Below, piece after piece: positions 24,220 to 31,673 of a stretch of 64,000 nucleotides of DNA (positions are counted from its first letter, which is position 1; every line of letters begins with the position of its first letter). The position numbers and the translations under genes were made by a program. The notes beneath the pieces were generated by a model, which worked only from the letters and a program-made list of their open reading frames with translations, did no database searches and was not told the DNA's origin. This DNA comes from Actinomycetota bacterium (GTDB taxonomy: Bacteria; Actinomycetota; Thermoleophilia; Miltoncostaeales; Miltoncostaeaceae): positions 94,044-158,043 of the forward strand of contig VGCE01000005.1 of NCBI GenBank assembly GCA_016870155.1. Reading direction: 5' to 3'.

Positions 24220-25211
24220 TGCCCGACCGGGGGCGTCGCGGCATCATCGCGGGCGGCATCGTGGTGCTGGTGCTCGTGGCGTTCTCGGTGTTCGTGCTGC
24301 CGTTCGCGTTCACCACGCCCCCGCCCATCATCACGCGCTTCGTCGCCACCCGCGCGTTCAGTCCCGGCAGCGAGGCGGGCCGGTCCATCGGCACGGTGGC
24401 CATACGCCTCAGCGAGCCCAGCAATGTGTCGATCACGATCAAGGACCCCTCGACGGGCACGATCGTGGCGCGTCTCGTCGACGGCGACGACCCGGTGCGC
24501 ACCACGACCCTCGCGGTGCGCTGGGACGGCACCGACCTCGACGGCAAGCGGGTGCCCGACGGCACTTACGCCATCGACCTCGAGGCCCGGGCCGGCGAGA
24601 AGAAGTTCTCGAAGAGCCGCAGGGTGGTGGTCGACACCACTGCGCCCTCCCCTGAGGTGACCGTCACCTCCACGCCCACCGCGTGCGTGACCGAGGTGAG
24701 CGCGCCGGGCGAGGCGGCCGAGGTCACCTTCGCGGCCCCCAACGCCGGGGTCACGCAGAAGCCACGGGCCCTCGCACCGCGCGGTAGCACCACCTGGACA
24801 TGGAACGGTCGCGGCACGAGCGGTGCGCTCGTGCCGCCCGGCATCCAGGTGATCCAGGTGACCAGCGAGGACGACCGCGGCAACCGCGACTCGGTGGCGC
24901 GCACCTGCTGGGTGTCGCACCTGGCGGCCCGGGCTGTGCCCGGGCGCCCGGCAGCAGGCGGCCAGGTGGGCGTGGTGGTGGAGGGGCAGCGTGACCCCGA
25001 GGTGACCCTCGCCCTGCGACGGCGCCTGGGCAGCCCCGGCGGTGCCGCGGGAGTGCGGGTGCTCGGAGACCCGGTGGGCGAGCCGGTCACCGGGCCGGCG
25101 TCCACCGCGCGCATCACGATTCCCGCCGGGCAGGCGCCAGCCGGCCTGTGGCTGCTCGCCGCCACCGACGACGCCCACCAGGCACTCATCGGATTCCGGG
25201 GCGAGGGATGA
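24219..25211 (+). CDS. Membrane-anchored protein with FlgD-type Ig-like repeats
   Basis: A 330-aa protein with one N-terminal membrane segment (about residues 9-30) and an extracytoplasmic part containing two FlgD/FlnA-like Ig modules. The first has the signature VRWDGTDLDGKRVPDGTYAIDLEA, the second WTWNGRGTSGALVPPGIQVIQVTS. These modules are structural or adhesive. The C-terminal 100 residues are of unknown fold. It is translationally linked to the methyltransferase before it (TGATG) and the polymerase-like gene after it (ATGA). Confidence 0.75.
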   Translation: MPDRGRRGIIAGGIVVLVLVAFSVFVLPFAFTTPPPIITRFVATRAFSPGSEAGRSIGTVAIRLSEPSNVSITIKDPSTGTIVARLVDGDDPVRTTTLAVRWDGTDLDGKRVPDGTYAIDLEARAGEKKFSKSRRVVVDTTAPSPEVTVTSTPTACVTEVSAPGEAAEVTFAAPNAGVTQKPRALAPRGSTTWTWNGRGTSGALVPPGIQVIQVTSEDDRGNRDSVARTCWVSHLAARAVPGRPAAGGQVGVVVEGQRDPEVTLALRRRLGSPGGAAGVRVLGDPVGEPVTGPASTARITIPAGQAPAGLWLLAATDDAHQALIGFRGEG

Positions 25212-26743
25212 GCACCGAGGCCATCCGCTTCGCCGCGGCCATCATCGCGGCTGTCGGCCTGGTGCTGATGCTCACGCCCACCCCGCTTGCCGAGGTCGTG
25301 CGCCTGCCCGATCGCGGGCGCCGCCTGGCCGGGCTCGCGGTGCTGCTCATCGGCTGGGTGGTGATGGCCGGCACCCTCGTGCCCGACGGCGTGTCCGACC
25401 GACTGTCCACGCCGGTGGGTCTCGTAGCCGGCATCGTGGGCGTGCTGGTGGCGCTCGCGGTGCTCATGGCGCTGGGCTGGCTGGTGGCCAAGCGCCCGTG
25501 GGTATGGTTCCTGCTGCTGGGCCTGGCCCTGCCCGTGCGGATTCCCCTCACGCTCGGCGGCGAGAGCGCCAACCTGCTGCTGCCGCTCTACGGCGTGATC
25601 GTCCTGGGAATCGCGGTGCTCTGGTGGATGGAGCGCCAGGGCACGCGCGAGCGCCTATGGCCGTCGTCGGTACTCGACCTGCCCTTGATGCTGTTCGTCG
25701 GCTTCACGCTGGTATCGCTGCTGTGGTCATCCGACGTGCCCGAGGGCGCGGTGAAGGCCACGTTCTTCTGGATCCCCTTCGTGCTGCTGTACCTCATCGT
25801 GGTGGCCATCTGGCGCCAGGGCAAGGCCCTGGTGAGCCTCGCAATCACCACCATGGCCATGGCCGTGCCGGTCGCCGTGCTCGCGCTGGGCCAGTACGCC
25901 TCGGGCGACATCCTGTGGAACCACCGGCTCATGCAGTCGAACGTCTACAGCCGGTTCTTCCGGGTCAACTCGATCTTCTACGACCCGAACATCCTGGGCC
26001 GGTACCTGGCGCTGGCGCTGCTCATCACGGTTGCGGTGGCGTGGATGAAGCGCGGCAGCACGCGCACGCTGGTCACCTGCGGGGCGGCGGCCGCCATCTA
26101 CTCGGCGGCGCTGGTCGTCACCTTCTCGCGCAGCACCGCGCTCATGCTCATGGTGGGCCTGTTCATCATGGCCCTGCGCATGTTCGGCTGGCGGCGCACG
26201 GTGCTGGTGGCGGTGATCATGGCCGTGGCGGGAAGCGCGGCGGCGCTCGCCGGATCAAGCCAGGTGAGGGCGGCGCTCACGTCCACCGAGCGGCTCGAGA
26301 AGGTGAGCGAGGGGCGGTTCGACCTGGTGGGTGGCGGCGTGGACATCTTCCGGGAGCACCCCGTGGCCGGCGGGGGCCTGGGGTCATTCGCCACCGACTA
26401 CGCCAACCTGCTCTCCGGGAAGGAGCTGCGAAAGACGCGCGTGGTCATCTCGCACAACGCACCGGTGACGATCCTCAGCGAGGAGGGCGCCATCGGGTTC
26501 GCGCTCTTCGTGTGGCTCTGCGTGATCGCCGTGATCATCGGCATCCGGGCCACACGCGACCGCGACGAGGACGTCGGCGTGCCGTCGGCCACCATGCTCG
26601 CCGCGCTCGTGGGCATCTTCGTGCACGCGCTCCTTTACTCGGCGCTGTTCGAGGACCCCTATACGTGGGTGCTCGCCGCAGGGCTGGTGGCGTCGGCCGC
26701 CATCGCCCCGCGCGGCGGCGGGGGTGCAGGGGGCCACCCGTGA
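25208..26743 (+). CDS. O-antigen ligase / Wzy-like polymerase family membrane protein
   Basis: A 511-aa protein with about 12 membrane segments. The Wzy_C-type region is recognisable: the VTFSRSTALMLMVGLF segment, then a large external loop with DLVGGGVDIFREHPVAGGGLGSFATDYA, a typical WaaL/Wzy motif, and HNAPVTILSEEGAIGF. Such proteins polymerise or ligate lipid-linked oligosaccharide on the outer membrane-leaflet face. A second member is encoded two genes later. The ATG overlaps the preceding stop codon. Confidence 0.85.
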   Translation: MSTEAIRFAAAIIAAVGLVLMLTPTPLAEVVRLPDRGRRLAGLAVLLIGWVVMAGTLVPDGVSDRLSTPVGLVAGIVGVLVALAVLMALGWLVAKRPWVWFLLLGLALPVRIPLTLGGESANLLLPLYGVIVLGIAVLWWMERQGTRERLWPSSVLDLPLMLFVGFTLVSLLWSSDVPEGAVKATFFWIPFVLLYLIVVAIWRQGKALVSLAITTMAMAVPVAVLALGQYASGDILWNHRLMQSNVYSRFFRVNSIFYDPNILGRYLALALLITVAVAWMKRGSTRTLVTCGAAAAIYSAALVVTFSRSTALMLMVGLFIMALRMFGWRRTVLVAVIMAVAGSAAALAGSSQVRAALTSTERLEKVSEGRFDLVGGGVDIFREHPVAGGGLGSFATDYANLLSGKELRKTRVVISHNAPVTILSEEGAIGFALFVWLCVIAVIIGIRATRDRDEDVGVPSATMLAALVGIFVHALLYSALFEDPYTWVLAAGLVASAAIAPRGGGGAGGHP

Positions 26744-27813
26744 GCGCGCGGCCGCTTCGGGTGATGTGCCTGTCCAACATGTACCCGGGGCCGGGGGCAC
26801 CCGACTACGGGGCGTTCATCGAGCGCATGTGCGATTCGATGGAGCAGCGCGGCGTGGAGGTGCACCGGGTGGTCATCCGCACGCGCTCGTCGGGGCGCCT
26901 GCGCACGCCGCTCAAGTACGCCGGGCTCACGGCGAGGGCCCTCGTGGCGAGCCTCCGCGCCGACGTGATCTGGGCCCACTACCTGTTCCCCACTGGGCTC
27001 ATCGCCGCCATCGCCGGATCAGCCGCACGCACCCCGTGGGTGATCACCGCGCACGGCGGCGATGTGGCAAATCTCTCGAACGGCATGGTCCGACGGCTCA
27101 GCGGGCCGCCCGCGCACGCGGCCACGGCGGTGATCGCCGTGAGCGAGTGGCTGGGCGGGCGCATGTACGCCGAGGGTCTTCGCCCGGAGCGCGTGGAGGT
27201 GGCCAGCATGGGGGTGGACGCCCGGCGGTTCGCCATCGGCGACCGCGGCGCGGCACGTGAGCGGCTGGGGCTGCCGCCCGATGCGCCCGTGGTGCTCGCG
27301 GTGGGCGGCCTCAGCGCACGCAAGAACCCGCTGGGCCTCATGCGCGCCTTCGCCATTCTGCGGGGCGAGATGCCGGACGCCCGGCTGGCCTTCGTGGGCT
27401 CGGGCCCGCTTGCGGGCGCCGTGGATGCCCAGGCCCGCCGGATGGGCCTGGATGACGTGGTGATTCGCACGGGCCTGGTGCCCAACGCCGCGGTGACCGA
27501 CTGGATGACCGCCTGCGATGTGGTCGCGCTCGTGAGCCTGGTGGAGCCGCTGGGCGTGGCGGCGCTCGAGGCCATGGCCAGCGGGCGCCCCGTGGTGGGC
27601 ACCGAGGTGGGCGGCCTGAAGGAGGTCGTGCCGGACGGCCTGGCGGGCCTCATCGTGGATCCCCACGACGATGCGGCCATCGCCGCGGCGCTCGCGCGCA
27701 TGATCATCGCGCCACCCGACCCCTCGACGTGCCGCGAGGCGGCCCTTGCCCACTCGCTCGACGTCGAGACCGACCACGTGCTGGAGGTGCTCGCGGCAGC
27801 CGCCCGCGCGTGA
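26740..27813 (+). CDS. Glycosyltransferase family 4
   Basis: A 357-aa GT-B enzyme. It opens LRVMCLSNMYPGPGAPDYGAFIERM, a typical GT4 N-terminus, and has ITAHGGDV, VGGLSARKNPLGLMRAFAIL and the donor motif EPLGVAALEAMASGRPVVGTEVGG. It adds a sugar to the lipid-linked repeat unit in the cytoplasm. The GTG at 26740 overlaps the polymerase-like gene's stop (GTGA). A 46-bp gap with a likely promoter follows it. Confidence 0.9.
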   Translation: MSARPLRVMCLSNMYPGPGAPDYGAFIERMCDSMEQRGVEVHRVVIRTRSSGRLRTPLKYAGLTARALVASLRADVIWAHYLFPTGLIAAIAGSAARTPWVITAHGGDVANLSNGMVRRLSGPPAHAATAVIAVSEWLGGRMYAEGLRPERVEVASMGVDARRFAIGDRGAARERLGLPPDAPVVLAVGGLSARKNPLGLMRAFAILRGEMPDARLAFVGSGPLAGAVDAQARRMGLDDVVIRTGLVPNAAVTDWMTACDVVALVSLVEPLGVAALEAMASGRPVVGTEVGGLKEVVPDGLAGLIVDPHDDAAIAAALARMIIAPPDPSTCREAALAHSLDVETDHVLEVLAAAARA

Positions 27814-27845
27814 CCCCCTGGAAAGGGGGGACGATGGGGTGTTGC

Positions 27846-27851
27846 TACCGT
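27846..27851 (+). promoter_or_regulatory. Putative internal -10 of the polysaccharide cluster
   Basis: TACCGT, 8 nt before the ATG at 27860, in the only gap over 40 bases between 21267 and 42182. It would restart transcription for the second half of the cluster. Confidence 0.45.
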
Positions 27852-27859
27852 GGGGCGAG

Positions 27860-29317
27860 ATGTCGCTTGGTTCCGCCACCCGGCCGAGCGGGGCCTCCGG
27901 GGGCCTCGGCCTGCGCGCCGGGATCCTCATGCTGCTCGCCGCGGCCGCCGCCGGCGCGCTCGCCGTATTCGCGCCCATCCCCGGGGTGGTGCTGGCCGTG
28001 GTGCTGCTCGGCGCGGTGCTGCTGGGAAGCACCTCGCTGCCGTCGCTCGGCCGGGTGGCCGTGCTGGTGGCGATGGTGGCCGCGATCATCGGGCCCAACC
28101 TCGCGGTGCCGGGGGCCCAGGAGGCCTTCGCGTTCCGGTTCGTCGCCGGCCTGATCATCGTTGGCATCGGCGTGTGGCTGGTGATGGGGCGTGGCCTGCC
28201 GGTGCCCTACGGCCTCGGCTGGCCGGTGGCGATCGCAGCCACGTGGGTGGGGTGGGCGCTCGTCACCACGCTGTGGGCCATCTCGTCCACCGATGCCATC
28301 CGCTGGTCGATCTTCCTGTTCATGATGAGCGGGCTGATGCTGGCGATCCCCGTGGCCGCGTCCACGAAGCGCCGGCTCGCGTGGTTCCTCGGAGCACTGG
28401 GCATCACCTTCGTGCTCGCGGTGCTGGTGGCCTTCGCAGAGATCGCCACGGGGGTGCGGCTGCCCACCAGCGCGCTGGCCGAGCGCGTGGGCGCCTTCGC
28501 CGCCACGTCGTTCTTCGGCAACCAGAACAACTTCGCCACCTACCTGGCGCTCACGCTGCCCTACCTCGTGGTGCTGCCGGTGATCGCGCGCGATGTGCGC
28601 CTGAGGGTGCTCGGCGTGGCCGGCGCGGTGGTGTCCATCGCGCTCATCCTCTTCAGCGGGTCGAAGGCGAACCTCATCGCCGCCGGCATCATCCTCGTCG
28701 GCATGCTCGTGGTGATGGCCACCGAGCCCGCCATGCGCCGGGCGTTCATCGCGGCCGTCGCGGTGGTGGCGATCGCCCTGGCGCTGATCATCCCGTCGCT
28801 GTTCGGGGCGGGCATCGTGCCGCTGCCCGAGCAGGCCGTGGCCAAGCTCGACTTCGGCACCCTGCAGGCGCAGGTTCAGAGCGGATCGGGCTCGGGCGCG
28901 GTGCGCAGCTCGCTGCTGGGCACGGGAGTGGACCTCGCGGTGCAGAGCGGCGGCGCCGGCGTGGGCGCGGGCAACGCCGAGGTGGCGGTGCGCGAGAAGC
29001 AGGGCTACGAGGGCGTGGCCAACCTGCACAACTGGACCCTCGAGGTGCTGGTGGACACCGGCGTGATCGGCCTGGTGCTGTTCGGCCTGCTTTACGTGTA
29101 CATGCTCGTGGGCAACCTGCGCGTGGCACGGCGCACCCACGACCCGTGGCTGCGCTACATGGGCCTTGCCGGATCGCTGGCGCTGCTCGGGTTCATCGTG
29201 GGCAGCCTCGGGCCATCCACGGCAATCCACTTCGCTCCGATGTGGATCACCTTCGGCCTCTGCCTCACCACGATCGTGCTGGCCCGCCGCGGCGGACCCG
29301 ACGGGATGGCCCCATGA
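27860..29317 (+). CDS. O-antigen ligase / Wzy-like polymerase family membrane protein (second)
   Basis: A 485-aa protein with about 12 membrane segments. The ATSFFGNQNNFATYLALTLPYLV and LILFSGSKANLIAAG segments, and a large external loop with HNWTLEVLVDTGVIGLVLF, are typical of the O-antigen ligase/polymerase superfamily. It may be the true Wzy with the protein at 25208 acting as ligase, or the reverse. The ATG at 27860 is chosen over an open frame extending upstream because of the -10 spacing and because the longer frame overlaps the GT4 gene. Confidence 0.83.
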   Translation: MSLGSATRPSGASGGLGLRAGILMLLAAAAAGALAVFAPIPGVVLAVVLLGAVLLGSTSLPSLGRVAVLVAMVAAIIGPNLAVPGAQEAFAFRFVAGLIIVGIGVWLVMGRGLPVPYGLGWPVAIAATWVGWALVTTLWAISSTDAIRWSIFLFMMSGLMLAIPVAASTKRRLAWFLGALGITFVLAVLVAFAEIATGVRLPTSALAERVGAFAATSFFGNQNNFATYLALTLPYLVVLPVIARDVRLRVLGVAGAVVSIALILFSGSKANLIAAGIILVGMLVVMATEPAMRRAFIAAVAVVAIALALIIPSLFGAGIVPLPEQAVAKLDFGTLQAQVQSGSGSGAVRSSLLGTGVDLAVQSGGAGVGAGNAEVAVREKQGYEGVANLHNWTLEVLVDTGVIGLVLFGLLYVYMLVGNLRVARRTHDPWLRYMGLAGSLALLGFIVGSLGPSTAIHFAPMWITFGLCLTTIVLARRGGPDGMAP

Positions 29318-30507
29318 GGGTCCTCATGATCAGCCACATGTACCCCAGCCCGGTCAACCCGACCGGCGGCATCTTCGTGCACGAGCAGGTGAGGGCCCTC
29401 ATCGACCGCGGGCATGAGGTGCGCGTGGTGTCGCCCAAGGGGTGGGCGCCGCCGGGGCTCGGGCGCTGGAAGGCCTACCGCGACGTGGTGCCGGAGGACA
29501 CCCTGGACGGCGTGGTGGTGCACTACCCGCGCAAGCTCACGCTGCCCGGCGGGCGGCTGGGGCACCGCAACGCCGATGCCTTCCTCGCGGGAATCCGCCG
29601 CACCGTGCGACGCATCCACCACGACTGGCCGTTTGACGTGATCCACGCCCACATGATGGTCCCCGACGGCTGGGCGGCCGCGCGCATGGCCCGCGAGCTG
29701 GGCGTGCCGGCCGTGGGCACGGCGCACCGGGCCGACGTGCTCGACGTGCCCGCCGAGGGCCGGCTGTCGCGCATGCGGGTGGCCGAGGCCATCCAGGAGC
29801 TCGACGCGGTGATCACCGTCAGCCGCGCCATCGGCGACGCCGCGGATGCCATCGCGCGCCCGCGGCGGCCCATCACGGTGGTGCCCAACGGGGCGGATGC
29901 CGAGGTGTTCCTGCCCCGCGATGCGGCCGGCGCGCGCGAGCGCCTGGGCATCCCGGATGATGGCCCGGTGGTGTCGTACGTGGGCAAGCTGGTGCCTCGC
30001 AAGGGCGTGGACACCCTCATCGAGAGCATGGGCCTGCTGCAGGTCCGGGGCGGCGCGCCGCGCCTGGTGATGGCGGGCATCGGCGGGCTGCGCGAACCGC
30101 TGGAGCAGCGGGCCGCCCAGCTGGGCGTGGCCGATCGCATCACCTGGCTGGGCAAGGTGCCGCACCACGACGTGGGCTGGGTCATGTCCACGGGAGACGT
30201 GTTCGTGCTGCCGTCGCTGTCCGAGGGCCTGCCCACCGTGGTGTGCGAGGCCATGGCCTGCGGGCTGCCCGTGGTGGCCACCGCCGTGGACGGCACCCCC
30301 GAGATCGTGGACGACCCCGCCACGGGCCTGCTGGTGCGCCCGCACGACGCCGAGGGGCTGGCCGACGCCCTGGCGCGGGTGCTGGGCGACGCCCCGCTGC
30401 GCGCCGCCATGGGGGCGGAGGCCCTGCGGCGCTCGGAGGCCGACTACACCTGGGCGGCCAACGCGGCGCGCATGGAGGCCGTGTACGAGATGGTGATCAG
30501 GGGATGA
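29314..30507 (+). CDS. Glycosyltransferase family 4
   Basis: A 397-aa GT-B glycosyltransferase. The N-terminus MRVLMISHMYPSPVNPTGGIFVHEQVRAL is typical, followed by DVIHAHMMVPDG, VGKLVPRKGVDTLIESM, and the donor-binding stretch PSLSEGLPTVVCEAMACGLPVVAT with EIVDD. It probably extends the lipid-linked oligosaccharide. The ATG overlaps the previous stop (ATGA), and the stop overlaps the ATP-grasp gene's start. Confidence 0.92.
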   Translation: MRVLMISHMYPSPVNPTGGIFVHEQVRALIDRGHEVRVVSPKGWAPPGLGRWKAYRDVVPEDTLDGVVVHYPRKLTLPGGRLGHRNADAFLAGIRRTVRRIHHDWPFDVIHAHMMVPDGWAAARMARELGVPAVGTAHRADVLDVPAEGRLSRMRVAEAIQELDAVITVSRAIGDAADAIARPRRPITVVPNGADAEVFLPRDAAGARERLGIPDDGPVVSYVGKLVPRKGVDTLIESMGLLQVRGGAPRLVMAGIGGLREPLEQRAAQLGVADRITWLGKVPHHDVGWVMSTGDVFVLPSLSEGLPTVVCEAMACGLPVVATAVDGTPEIVDDPATGLLVRPHDAEGLADALARVLGDAPLRAAMGAEALRRSEADYTWAANAARMEAVYEMVIRG

Positions 30508-31673
30508 CCGCGCCCGGTGACGCGGTGGCCGTGGTGCTGCAGGCATCCGGCCCCAACGCGCTCGGCATCATCCGCTCGCTCGCAGCCGAGGGCGTGCCGG
30601 TGATGGCCACCGACCCCGACCCGCGGGCCATGGGCCTGCGCTCGCGCCACGCGCGCAAGGTGGTGCTGCCCGACCCGGTGGACGACCCCTCGGCGTTCGT
30701 GGACGAGCTCGAGGTGCTCGGGCGATCGCTGCACATGCGAGGCGTGCTCTTCCCCACCCACGACGAGGCCATCGAGGCCATCGGCCCGCACGAGCAGCGG
30801 CTGGCCGAGTGGTTCGACATCCCGTGGTCGCCCTGGCCGCACCTGGCGCCATACCTCGACAAGTCGGCGCAGCACGCCGCCGCGCGGCGCATCGGGTTCC
30901 CCGTTCCCGCCACGGTGGAGCCCGCCGACGAAGCCGGCCTGGCCGCAGCCATCCCCGGCCTGAGGTTCCCGGTCATCCTCAAGCCCCGCGTCGATGCGGC
31001 CGGCTTCAAGCGCGCGTTCGGGCGCCAGGTGCTGGAGGCCGCCGATGCCGAGGGTCTGCGCACGCAGTGGCACCGCGCGGCCGCCCACCTGCCCCAGGTG
31101 TCGGAGGTCATCCCCGGCGGTGACGACTGCCTGTGGACCCTGGGGTCGTACCGCGATGCCCAGGGGCGCCCGCTGGCGTCGTTCACCGGGCACAAGCTGC
31201 GCCAGTGGCCACCCGGGTTCGGCACGGCGCGCGCCGCGGAGGCCTGGTGGGACCCGGGCCTTGCCAAGCGGTGCCATGCGCTGCTCGACGAGATGGGCTT
31301 CCACGGCATCTCGCAGGTGGAGGTCAAGCGCGACCCGCGCGATGGGCGCGACTACCTCATCGAGGTCAACCCGCGCTCATGGCTGTGGATCTCGCTGGCC
31401 ACCGAGGCCGGCGTGAACATCCCGCTGGCCGCCTACCTCGACGCCGTGGGCCGACCGGCCACATGGCCCGAGGGACACCGCAGCGACATCCGCTGGGTGC
31501 TCTCGGCCAAGCACCTGCCCGCCAGCGCCGCCGAGGTGCGCCGTGGCCGGTGGGGCCGCAGCGCCGCCACCCGGAGCCTGCGCCCGCCGGTGGTGGACGG
31601 CGTGCTGTCGGTGAGCGACCCCGGCCCGGGCCTGGGCCAGGTGGGCCGCATCATCCGCGGGAAGGCCTCGTGA
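30504..31673 (+). CDS. ATP-grasp ligase
   Basis: A 389-aa protein with an N-terminal Rossmann-like preATP domain (VVLQASGPNALGIIRSLAAEGVPVMATD) and an ATP-grasp domain: FPVILKPRVDAAGFKRAFG for ATP binding, EVIPGGDDCLWTLGSY, and EVNPRSWLW carrying metal ligands near residue 290. ATP-grasp enzymes form an acyl-phosphate and join it to an amine or thiol. Similar proteins in surface-polymer clusters attach amino acids or amines to carboxylated sugars, but the substrate here is unknown. It is overlap-coupled on both sides. Confidence 0.82.
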   Translation: MTAPGDAVAVVLQASGPNALGIIRSLAAEGVPVMATDPDPRAMGLRSRHARKVVLPDPVDDPSAFVDELEVLGRSLHMRGVLFPTHDEAIEAIGPHEQRLAEWFDIPWSPWPHLAPYLDKSAQHAAARRIGFPVPATVEPADEAGLAAAIPGLRFPVILKPRVDAAGFKRAFGRQVLEAADAEGLRTQWHRAAAHLPQVSEVIPGGDDCLWTLGSYRDAQGRPLASFTGHKLRQWPPGFGTARAAEAWWDPGLAKRCHALLDEMGFHGISQVEVKRDPRDGRDYLIEVNPRSWLWISLATEAGVNIPLAAYLDAVGRPATWPEGHRSDIRWVLSAKHLPASAAEVRRGRWGRSAATRSLRPPVVDGVLSVSDPGPGLGQVGRIIRGKAS

